A stretch of DNA of 26,681 nt from Amphimedon queenslandica (Eukaryota; Porifera; Demospongiae; Haplosclerida; Niphatidae). Within the stretch, counting starts at the first letter, position 1, and each line of letters begins with the position of its first letter. The DNA lies in contig NW_003546559.1 in assembly GCF_000090795.2 (NCBI RefSeq), positions 37,223 to 63,903 on the forward strand, in the 5' to 3' direction. A program made the translations under genes and the position numbers. Shown here piece after piece: positions 18,091-26,306 of this stretch. The notes under the pieces are model-generated. The model saw nothing but the letters and a program-made list of their open reading frames with translations, was not told the origin of the DNA and made no database searches.

Positions 18091-19030
18091 AAGATTGCCC
18101 TGGAAAATATGGTACTGCAATCTCTGGTCTGATGGATCACCTACATTTGGTGTTGATTGTCGAGATGATCCCGTTGGTCGAGTTGCATCTGGAAGTGGGC
18201 TGGTTAATCTTTACATTTGTATCTGCAAAAGGATCTTATCTTTTCGTAAAGGTATCATTTCCATTCTCTTGACATACCCTTTGGTGGTAATACATTTGGT
18301 AGATCGTCTTTCATTACTTAGGCGTCCTCTTTCACCAAAGTAAAATGTGTGACAGGGCCATCTACAACTTGTCGGGCTGTGACTACACCAGGTGAGGTCG
18401 TATTTACAGCAAAGTGTTAAAAGCCTCTGATGCCTTTTATTTTCTTGAATAATGTAGCGAAGTAATATGACTAGTCAAAAGTTTTTACAATGAATTCACC
18501 ATGGCTACTTCCTACTAGTTGGGCTTTGTTAACAACAGCAGATGATTGTTCTACAACTTGAACGAAGTCATCCAATGAGTCCACCTATGCTTTACGGAAT
18601 TTTTGCTTTGAAAGTCTAAAGCACCAGTCTAAAGTAAATTTTGTTTGTCCAACTGGCAGAAAGCGTATTGAAATGGATGCATATTAAGTCCTGTCATGAC
18701 TCTCCATAAGAGGTACTAAAATAAATAAAGCATTACATTTAAATTGATCATTATTGTGCTGGCACTATACTTACTTGAATAACTATATTATTGTAATTTT
18801 GCCCTGTGCAGTTGTCAGCATTGAAATGGATACTGACTGACTTGAGACCATAATTCTTTTAATGAAAATGCACCATGCTTATGACAGGATTTGCCCCTTT
18901 ACCAGTGTTGAATGATTCATCAATCAAGCAATTAACCTGATGAGGGATAGCTTCAGTGCAATATGCCACATTTCCTGCGAGTAAGAAAATAAATTGGACC
19001 TGCTCGTAGTAGACTTGAAGGATTGTGAAC

Positions 19031-19075
19031 CTGAAAAAAGTGAGCTAGATACACTTTAATATCATAAAATGTCAC
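19031..19075 (-). other. 45-bp intron, GT...AG
   Basis: On the minus strand CAGCAG/GTGACATT ... TTTTTTCAG/GTTCAC separates FDYAQQ from VHNPSS. Removing 45 bases joins the family motif in frame. A similar 47-bp intron (19317-19271) with GTAAGTT and CATTTTCAG lies one exon upstream. The very short introns say something about the host's splicing machinery. Confidence 0.7.
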
Positions 19076-20611
19076 CTGCTGAGCATAATCGAAGCTATAA
19101 TGTGCTACAATATTTAACATAACATGTGGCCTTGTTAGTGGGGGATTGTAATAGTTTGCTACATTAGTAAACAGCCCTTTTAACAATAATTGTGCCTCTT
19201 CTAAGATATCCTTATTGTACTTCCTTTCCTTTTTAACAAGACTTCTGTGATCTAGTGCCTTTTGTATTGCCTGAAAATGATAAGTATAATACTTGTTTTA
19301 TTACTGTATTAACTTACCTCAGTTATTCTTTCATGTTAGCACTTCTTATATAATCAGTCCACCTATTTCTGTACAAGTGACACACAAGTCAGCCATTGCC
19401 TTCATTTTTTTAATGTATGGCTAGTAGCATCGCCACAACATGTTGATTGTTGTTTCAGCACATGCTTTAAGCCCTTCACATGATTCTGCATACTCTAAGT
19501 GTACCTGCATTTTAGATGTACTGCATGGTAGGAACATTTTGTTCTCGTAGCTCTTCATTCAAGGTATTCTTCTAGAAACACTGATTCCATGCACTTTAGC
19601 ATAATTTCTGAACACAACAACTCTGTGAATATCATCATAGGTCAGAACATTGTTTGGTGTCTTTCCAGCATTTCCATGAAGTGTAATAATGAAATTAAGG
19701 TACATCAATAGTTACTTGTCAATCTTATACCTTGGTATTATTCAATTCATTCTGTACTTTTTCATGAAATCCTCAAACCTGCTTTTGCCAGAGCCTGTAG
19801 CTTCAAAAATGTTACTCTGCATATCTAGTTTAAAATCATAAATATTTTTGTGTTGTGTCACTCATAGTTTCAAACCTTATGACCTTCATACATGAATTTA
19901 TAAATTGCCTTTCTCTTTCTCTTGTGGTTGCCAGTCGACATTCCCCCTACTATAGATGTTGCTTCCTTTTGACTCATAATAGTGATCTCGTGAACAGGCT
20001 TTGCCATGGCTTGTATGTCACATCTATATGTCTTTATGTAAGAGTGTCTGAATAGTTCATAGCAATTGTCTCAGCAACCACATCCGTGTTTTAAAGAACT
20101 TTGATACTTCCTCTTCCTCCTGTAGGTCTTCCTTCCACATGTCATCACAGGAAGGAGTTGTTGAAGTTGCTGGACTATCAGGCATCGTTGATTCTAAATC
20201 AAGATCTGCTAGCTCCACAGCCAGATCAGGACCAAATAGTAGTGGATTAATATCACAATAGCTCCACAGCCACCTCAGCATCAAATAGGGGTGAATTATC
20301 ATTACAAACTTTTTCTTCTTTCCCTTCCTCATCTACTTCTTTTACTTCATGTTCTGTCTCTATATGAATTAAACAATACACTATAATTGAGTTTCATATG
20401 ACAATATTGTGTTTTTACATAGGTGATGGAATTTCATTGTTGTGACAGCTACCCACTATTTACAGTTAGTTTGTAAACAAACTGTGTTAAGAATACGCTT
20501 ACCACAAGTTTCATCACAAAAGTAGTCCCCAAAAATTGAAGCAACATAGTCACTGTCTCAAGGACCTGTTTCCTCTTTTAACAAGCGAGCAATGTCTCTT
20601 TCTGTAGCCAT

Positions 20612-20743
20612 AGTTTTCAAAATAGTGTTAGTTGTCTTTGCTACACATTAAATAGTTGCTATAGAGACTCCATGGTTACCTTTGATGCATTAAAGCCCTC
20701 TGTTTTTATTCATTGTTAGCTCCGTGAAGCATTCTCCATGCAC
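20612..20743. other. Short spacer upstream of the minus-strand gene
   Basis: The 5' flank of the transposase-like gene, running up to the GTAGGATTC end of the inverted repeat at 20744. No promoter element was recognised. Confidence 0.4.
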
Positions 20744-20947
20744 GTAGGATTCACCCCCAAACAAAATGGCTGCCACGGCTATTGCAGCCTTGCTATACCA
20801 GGAAAATGAGTTCCTATGCTTACCAGAATTATTAGAGGAACCTACCTTGACCAGTGGACTCCACTGGTACAACTAGCGTGGCTCTCGACCTTGTCTAAGC
20901 AAAAAGTCAAAAATTGGCAAACTGGCCATTCTGTTCAGCCACCTTTT

Positions 20948-20978
<31 letters not shown>

Positions 20979-21780
20979 AGTCCTGTCAATCCAGTCGTCT
21001 GTGTGTATCTCAGTATCAGTTGATGCTACAAGGATAATTTTTAAACCAATCTACTCCAACAGTCTATGCACAGGTCCTTGTCCAATTAGGTCATTCTTCA
21101 AGTAAAGAAAAAGTGATACTGTGACTGCTAGATAAAACCATCTTAGCTACATGCCGCCATTTTGTCAATTAAAGAAGCATGTGCTCCAAATTTGGGTCTG
21201 GTCGCGCATGATCAGATCTGCAGCTCTGGAAGTAATTTATTTTTTTTACCAAGCTATGCAATGAATCAACTACTGCAATACTTTAGTGGAGGTTTCAAGC
21301 TAAAAGAAGGTATTTATCTTACATGTTACTGTTTTATCAAGTGTGTGATTTTATTTTATTTAAAAAAAAACAATTAATTAATGTTATGATATGCAATGAT
21401 AACAGGAATGACAACAGCCTGCAGGAAGAACAGGAACAGCTGCTACATTGCAGGGAAGATGGACACTCTCAGCTCACAGCTTCTTAAACAAGGACTTGTG
21501 TCAAGACTCGTATTAATTTCACTTGTCATTAGGGTAGTTGATATTCCTTCAGCATGTCTATTTAATGCTGTCTCTCATTAATGATGTAATGTCATAACAA
21601 TGATAATAATAATAAAGACAATTATTGTTTGTGTAAAATCAACAAGCATAACAATGGCAACTAATAAAATATTATAAATATTATAAAAAATCAACACAAA
21701 CAAGAACATAAAAATCTAAAAAATAAGCTTAAGTAGAATTCCAAACGACCAACGAAAATACGAAATGAAGTTCCTACTCG
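20744..21780 (+). mobile_element. Repeat B, left copy (about 1.04 kb)
   Basis: It starts GTAGGATTCACCCCCAAAC and ends near TTCCTACTCG. The reverse complement of 23893-24895 matches along its length with perhaps 75% identity by eye, including ATGGCTGCCAC near the start, AAAAATTGGC..ACTGGCC, CAGATCTGCAG, GTGTCAAGACTCGTATTAAT and TGAGCTGAGAGTGTCCATC (inverted). Both copies open with a similar possible coding start (here MAATAIAALLYQENEFLCLP) that soon meets a stop. A (CAT)n run is at 20950-20978. The short shared termini, GTAGGATT/AATCCTAC, and the lack of a long ORF suggest a non-autonomous or decayed DNA transposon of unknown superfamily. Confidence 0.7.
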
Positions 21781-21924
21781 TGATGCAAATTCTATTCTAC
21801 ATTGCAAGGTGATCCGTAATTCTTACATAATAATATTGAGAGTACACTGTAGAGTAAAATTTGCGTCACAAGTAGAATTTTCATTCCGTATTGTTGTTGG
21901 TTGTTCGGAATCCTACTTAAGCTT
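21725..21924. repeat. 200-bp palindrome with ~75-bp arms
   Basis: The left arm from AAGCTTAAGTAGAATTCC and the right arm ending GGAATCCTACTTAAGCTT are inverted repeats over about 75 bases with roughly a dozen differences. Shared words are CAACGAAAATACG-like and GATGCAAATTCTA-like blocks. The left arm is also the inner end of repeat B, and a single arm of the same kind is at 23893-23945. It could be a solo MITE built from repeat B ends. Confidence 0.8.
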
Positions 21925-21978
21925 TTTTTCTTTAATTTTTAATGTTCCTAATAACATGTTTATGTGATAAACTAAATT

Positions 21979-22400
21979 TTGCCCATTAGTGAAGCAGAGC
22001 AACACCATGAAACCTCAGAAGGAGCATGTAACGTTTGGAACTTTTTTGATGAGAAGGCCAGTCAGTGCCAAAGAGTAAAAACAACTCAAAGTGACAGTAT
22101 AGTAGATATAAGGCTATATTTGCAGAATAATTTTTATGACAGGAAGATCCTTTGCAATGGCGGTCTGCAAACAAGAACACATATAAAAGACTTTATGTTT
22201 TAGTAACAAAATATTTATGCATCCCTGCCACTTCTGTGCCGTCAGAGAGACTATTTTCAAAAGCTGCTGAACTCGTATCAGCAAGGAGGAGCTGTTTAAA
22301 AGACAAAAAATGTAGACGCAATACTTTTCTTGAACAAAAACTTGTGAATTACTTTTATTCTTTCATGAGTTTAACAATATTAATAATTATTAAAGTTAAT
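21979..22400 (+). pseudogene. hAT transposase C-terminal fragment
   Basis: EGACNVWNFFDEKASQCQRV and SIVDIRLYLQNNFYDRK lead, after a frameshift near 22150, into DPLQWRSANKNTYKRLYVL and then KYLCIPATSVPSERLFSKAA, ELVSARRSCLKDKKC and FLEQKL. This is the hAT C-terminal dimerisation region, and the KYLCIPATSVPSER block is among the best conserved motifs of BED-type hAT elements. The N-terminal BED finger and most of the catalytic domain are missing, so this is a 3' fragment. It ends before the hAT-type terminus at 22481-22498. Confidence 0.92.
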
Positions 22401-22480
22401 TAATGTATCATATCGAAAATATTATCAATACCAGCGATATTACATTAAAAATACTCAGTATCGTATCAGGAAAAAAATTT

Positions 22481-22498
22481 CAGTATCGCCCACCTCTA
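22481..22498 (+). repeat. 3' terminal inverted repeat of a hAT element
   Basis: CAGTATCGCCCACCTCTA ends the segment downstream of the hAT fragment. Read inward, it starts TAGAGGTGGGCGATAC, typical of hAT termini. It is preceded by several ATATCG/CAGTATCG words, as usual in subterminal regions of these elements. The next eight bases, TTCTGTAG, would be the target duplication. The matching 5' end is not in the window. Confidence 0.75.
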
Positions 22499-22544
22499 TT
22501 CTGTAGCTACTCCCTTCAAAGTATAGGCACAGAAATGACACCAA

Positions 22545-22915
22545 TCACACATCCATACACATATACAGTTGTAATTGAACTGGATGATGGTAAGGATGGT
22601 CACATTTTAGATGTAAGTTTCCATTCACCATAGTGCAATAGAAATGTTGATCACTACATTCGTCTAGTTCTGTTACATCCTTCTTTGAAAAGGGGCACTG
22701 AAACCCGGCTATTCCATTTGGCTGTATGAATCCTGTGTTGATAACAAAAGCATTGGGTGATACTCCTAACCAACCATGAGAAAAATACATGACAAAAGCA
22801 ATAGGCCTTGTTTCTCAATTAACTTGCCCATTTTCTCTCATGTAAGTGATGCAAGCATCTTGAGCATTAGATTCATTGTCAATACCGGATTTTATTGGAT
22901 GTAGTATGATATAAG
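22545..22915 (-). pseudogene. YqaJ-type nuclease domain, catalytically degraded
   Basis: SGIDNESNAQDACITYM (about 22890) is followed, after a TGA at about 22820, by an 82-codon frame: SHGWLGVSPNAFVINTGFIQ, GIAGFQCPFSKKDVTELDEC, and FYCTMVNGNLHLKCDHPYHH, then VQLQLYM. This is the YqaJ-like, phage lambda exonuclease-type fold as found in many cnidarian and sponge proteins. The family's catalytic SPD and E-x-K become SPN (22752-22754) and G-F-Q (22704-22698), so all three acidic or basic catalytic residues are lost. Poorly recognised frames continue upstream to about 23333. It lies between the two inverted repeat B copies, on the opposite strand to the hAT fragment. Confidence 0.75.
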
Positions 22916-23760
22916 ATTCACTCTTTTATTGTACAAAACGTCTATTAACAAAGCATCTGTTTTTTTGCTGCTGATAAATTATTCTACTGCATCTTGAAGC
23001 AGTAATTTGTCTTGCTCTAACATGAAACCAATGTGATGAACTTGATTGACAATGTCTTTTGTGTCTTCTATTGAAGTGACAGTGAGTTTTCCTTTATCAC
23101 TTGGTGGCCTTATTTTATGATATAGATAAACCAGTAATATTATGCAAGACATGCATTTTCTGATCTATGGAATGGTGAAGAAAGGGTGAGTTTTCCTTAT
23201 GCCCAACATAACAATGATCATGTTCAATTCCGTTAACTGAAGGGACAATGATTGGCAACATGGCGCATGAAGAGTTGCAACTTAGATCAGTTCTGAAATT
23301 CTCTATTAAGACACTATCCAGAAGTGAATGCAAAGAACAAGGACAGCGAAGGAATAGTATGGGAAGCTGAGGCTTTTTTCTTAATTTTATCTGTGCACAA
23401 AGATAGCTGAAGAACAGGTATTATCTCAACTTTCTACTACTTCAGACGGTTACATTCTTAAAAGTTTTTGGGTGCATGTCCAAAAATCAGGTAGTCTTGC
23501 AGAAGTGCAAAAATGAACTAAGGCATAACATGGGGCTCCCACATGCTTACAGCTAGCCTTTGGACTCTTCCTATGGTAAATGAAATGTTTCCAAATTCTC
23601 TAGTTAATACCACACTATAATTAGATTATAGAAACCCATGCTTTAAAATTCTTATACGCATTGCAATTCATCCATTATGATTACATATGTAGACTGTCGA
23701 GTATACTGAGGCCCCCGTTAGGGCTTGGAGAGTAGACATCACATCACGTGATTCCACCAC
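22916..23760. other. Possible upstream remains of the YqaJ-type gene
   Basis: On the minus strand KLTVTSIEDTKDIVNQVHHI and MLEQDKLLLQDAVE (about 23095-22985) and a 72-codon frame at 23333-23115 (LSCNSSCAMLPIIVPSVNG) have coding-like composition and the same direction as the YqaJ domain. They may be its degraded N-terminal part. No motif decides this. 23340-23700 shows nothing recognisable. Confidence 0.35.
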
Positions 23761-23764
23761 CATC

Positions 23765-23858
23765 ATGGCAGAATGTAGAGGCAAAAAAAGGATTGGCCCT
23801 TGCTGATGCTTTGGAAGCAGAGGTCTCCAATCTACTGCTTAAATTTATTACATAGATG
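23765..23858 (+). pseudogene. Possible first exon of an unknown gene
   Basis: ATG at 23765 opens MAECRGKKRI; after an apparent one-base shift at the A-run/GG it continues LALADALEAEVSNLLLKFIT. A good donor, ATG/GTAAGT, follows at 23858/23859. The upstream ATCACGTGATTCCACC contains a palindromic CACGTG box. The family is unknown, and it is cut off by repeat B starting at 23893. Confidence 0.3.
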
Positions 23859-23892
23859 GTAAGTTGTTTTTCTTAGCTATCTCGGCATCACG

Positions 23893-24895
23893 AGTAGGAT
23901 TTTCCTTTCGTATTTTTGTTGGTCGTTCAGAATCCTACTTACCTTGTTGTTTTATATTTATGTGCTTGATTGTAATTTTTTAAATTTCTTTAGTCGCCAT
24001 TGTAATACTTGTTCATTTTTCACAAACAATAATTATTATTATTATTATCATTGTTCAACTTGACATCATTTATAAGAGATAGCATTGAATACACATGCTG
24101 AAAGAATATCAACTATACTGATGACAAGCGAAATTAATACTAGCCTTGACACAAGTCCTAGTTCAAGAAGCAGTGAGCTGAGAGTGTCCATCTTCCCTGA
24201 AATGTTGTAGCTATCCCTAGTATTCTAGGCTGTTCATGAGTGAAGTTCATATTATCAATGTATTATCAAAACATTAATTAGTTGCTTGTTTAAAAAAATC
24301 ACACACTTAAGTAGCATGTAAAATTAATACCTTCTTTGAGCTAAAAACCTCCACTAAAGTATTGCAATAAGATGATTTGAAGCATAGGTTGGTAAGAAAA
24401 TAACTTGCCCTGGCTTAGCTGCAGATCTGAGCATGCCCGACCACACCCAAATTTTATAGGACATGCCTCTTTAATTAACAAAATGTTGGAATGCAGCTAA
24501 GATGGTACAATCCAGCAGTCACATTAACACTTTTTCCTTACTTAAAGAATAATCTGATGGGACATAGACTTGCACATAGACTGTTGGAGTATATTGGTGT
24601 AAGAATTATCCTTGTAGCACCAATTGATACTGAGATATCCACCAACAACTGGATTGACAGGACTTGATGATGATGATAATGAAGATAAAATAAGGTGGCT
24701 GAACAAAACGGCCAGTTCGCCAATTTTTGACTTTCCTCTTGGACAAGGTCTAGAGCCACACTAGTGGTACCAATGGTGTCCTCTGGGCAAGATGAGGTCC
24801 TCTAAGAAGTCTAGTAAGCAAAGGACCTCGTTTTCCCAGTATAGCAAGGTCATAAAAGTTGTGGCAGCCATTTCGTTTGGGGGTGAATCCTACTT
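23893..24895 (-). mobile_element. Repeat B, right copy (about 1.0 kb), inverted
   Basis: Read on the minus strand it begins AAGTAGGATTCACCCCCAAAC and an ATGGCTGCCAC frame (MAAT, then LLYWENEVLCLLDFLEDLI), and ends with a ~47-bp arm closed by AGTAGGATT/AATCCTACT at 23893-23939. It aligns along its length with the left copy at 20744-21780. A reading frame over 24759-24538 that resembles one in the left copy reflects the shared DNA and not a proven gene. Together the two copies give outward-facing symmetrical ends around 21781-23892. Confidence 0.7.
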
Positions 24896-25091
24896 ACTAA
24901 CACTACAACGTTACAAATTTGTACTAGTAGTAGTAGTAGTAATAGTATTGTTGTTTTACAATTATAATTTGATTTAGTGTATTAGATCAAGGTGTAGCTA
25001 ACTTGGAGCTGTAGAATGTTTTTAAGTGCAGTACTAGCCATGATCTATATCACATTCACGAGTTGAGAGCACAATTGCCAAGGCTTCCAAG
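24896..25091. other. Spacer with an AGT trinucleotide run
   Basis: (TAG/AGT)n at 24924-24945. Nothing else was recognised. Confidence 0.5.
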
Positions 25092-25451
25092 TTGATTAAA
25101 AAACTTCATTCAAATCTGATTGCCCAAACACAGATATATACAAGAAGGAAAGGGAAAAGTGCGGCAAGGAGAGCTCGATGCAGTTTCATAGAAATTTGGT
25201 ATGTATCGATTGCTACCAGCAACCAAACCACTCTTCATCAGCATAATAAAGTTTTCAAAGAATTAAGTAACTTATCCAGCTCTATAATAATGTCTATTTT
25301 CGAGAATGAAATCATTGAAATATTAAGGGACAAGGATTACCTGTTATATATTTTTGATACCCTTACCAGTAATGATTGTCAGTTCATGAAATGTGTGAAC
25401 AGGCATATTCTTCTCCCTGATGGTGCTGCAGCTATAATGGCATTGCGATAA
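25092..25451 (+). CDS. Hypothetical 119-codon ORF
   Basis: A frame from ATG at 25092 to TAA at 25449-25451 has balanced, protein-like composition: a basic segment (YTRRKGKSAARRARCSF) followed by an acidic, helical-looking one (SIFENEIIEILRDKDYLLYI). The open frame extends slightly upstream of the ATG (AKASKL). I do not recognise it. Given the surroundings it may be a fragment of a mobile-element protein. It is longer than most chance frames in this AT-rich DNA, which is the only positive evidence. Confidence 0.3.
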   Translation: MIKKLHSNLIAQTQIYTRRKGKSAARRARCSFIEIWYVSIATSNQTTLHQHNKVFKELSNLSSSIIMSIFENEIIEILRDKDYLLYIFDTLTSNDCQFMKCVNRHILLPDGAAAIMALR

Positions 25452-25563
25452 TGACACTATCAAAGTTGGAGTTCCATATACATTACACTCACCTATCCCT
25501 ATTCAAAAGGAAGTCATTTATCATAAATTTGTCTTTCATTAACATCAATTTTTCATTTCGTAG

Positions 25564-25941
25564 CATGAACAGAGCAGTTAAAAGTAATTCATCTGCTACT
25601 GAAGTATCTCAGTCATCACCACTACTTTAGTGTCTATAACACTCCTACTATATTGGCACCTACCTCGACTATACCAGCTCAATTGTCGAGTTTGTGTGTC
25701 GCCATCTGTTGCAGCTACTAATGTTTTAGCCTCTAATGTCAGTAATGTCATTGTGTCACCATCCATTTTTCTTCTTATTGATGTATCTGCATCTCCATTC
25801 GCTACCCTCTCAGCAAAGCCATCTGTTTATGCTCCCACAGCTGTGTCAGTATCTTTACTTAGTAGTGCACCTGTGTCACACCGACCTCAATCTGTTCAAT
25901 TTTCACATTCTATCAGTGCACCAACAAATGTCCCTACTTAG
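25564..25941 (+). CDS. Possible Ser/Val/Pro-rich disordered coding segment
   Basis: SNSSATEVSQSSPLL (from 25580) is followed, after stops and shifts, by YNTPTILAPTSTIPAQLSS and then a frame ending at 25941 with SVAATNVLASNVSNVIVSPS and ASPFATLSAKPSVYAPTAVS. The shared Ser/Thr/Ala/Pro/Val bias across frame breaks suggests one formerly continuous low-complexity protein region. No domain was seen. It is downstream of, and possibly part of, the same unit as the 25092 frame. Confidence 0.3.
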
Positions 25942-26065
25942 GAAGTTCAAACTAAATTACTTGGTTTACAGATAATATTTCTCTAAAATAGGGCAGGTGT
26001 GTTACAATAAATTAAATTATAAACATTAAATTTAATTGACCACTCATTAATTGACTTTAATAATT

Positions 26066-26302
26066 GTGACCATAATTGACAAAAGGTACCTTATGGCAGG
26101 TAGTGAAATTTGTCTTTCTAGCCTAAGAAATCCAACTTCCTGAGCCCCAGTTATCATAAAATTACTCCACAGGATGCAAAAAGTTACCATGAAACTTTTA
26201 GAAACAATGATTGTCTAACAAAGCACTCACAGGTTGATATTTTCCATTATAACTATCAATTTTAAAATCCGCCATAAGGGCCCTTTTGTCAATTATGGTC
26301 AC
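26066..26302. mobile_element. MITE copy 3, 237 bp
   Basis: It has the same length and ends as the copy at 340-576: GTGACCATAATTGAC at the left and GTCAATTATGGTCAC at the right, with AATT on both sides (26062-26065, 26303-26306). The interior shares GATGCAAAAAGTTAC, AACTTTTAGAAACA and GTTGATATTTT. One internal TIR block reads AGGGCCCTTTTG where the other copy has AGGTACCTTTTG. Equal length and the AATT target suggest a burst from one master copy. Confidence 0.9.
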
Positions 26303-26306
26303 AATT

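Larger units (their letters stand above)
18000..20611 (-). pseudogene. Uncharacterised transposase-like gene, multi-exon, decayed
   Basis: Exon 1 (20611-20503) reads MATERDIARLLKEETGP, a TGA, then DSDYVASIFGDYFCDETC, ending in G/GTAAGC. Exon 2, from 20359 after TTCATATAG, joins in frame; it is acidic (ETEHEVKEVDEEGKEEK, later DMWKEDLQEEEEVSKFFKT). Further blocks are LHGNAGKTPNNVLTYDDIHR (about 19682), MKAMADLCVTCTEIGG (about 19380), a clean 65-codon exon at 19270-19076, RAGPIYFLTRRKCGI (about 18985), EAIPHQVNCLIDESFNTGKG, FNADNCTGQNYNN (about 18810) and, after an intron at 18774-18716, YLLWRVMTGLN, VGQTKFTLDWCFRLSKQKFR and LPNVLPPKGMSREWK. It ends in a zinc knuckle, CGNCGQFGHNR. I know this order of motifs from a recurrent animal protein family that behaves like a transposon protein, but no name or reaction is secure. 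The DNC-x-GQN motif suggests an RNase H-like core. Stops and shifts make it dead. Confidence 0.7.

Noticed and set aside
18057-18343. Two overlapping plus-strand frames of 71 and 82 codons
   Set aside because: They lie opposite the zinc knuckle and C-terminal block of the minus-strand transposase-like gene, whose motifs are recognisable.
20816-21105. Ile- and His-rich frames (poly-His run)
   Set aside because: Produced by the (CAT)n repeat within repeat B; no support beyond the simple repeat.
22403-22633. Plus-strand 76-codon frame
   Set aside because: It spans the hAT terminus and then the antisense of the YqaJ-type domain, so it cannot be a single gene.
24538-24759. Minus-strand frame similar to one at 20914-21105
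   Set aside because: The similarity follows from the two repeat B copies; both frames are interrupted elsewhere and have repeat-driven composition.
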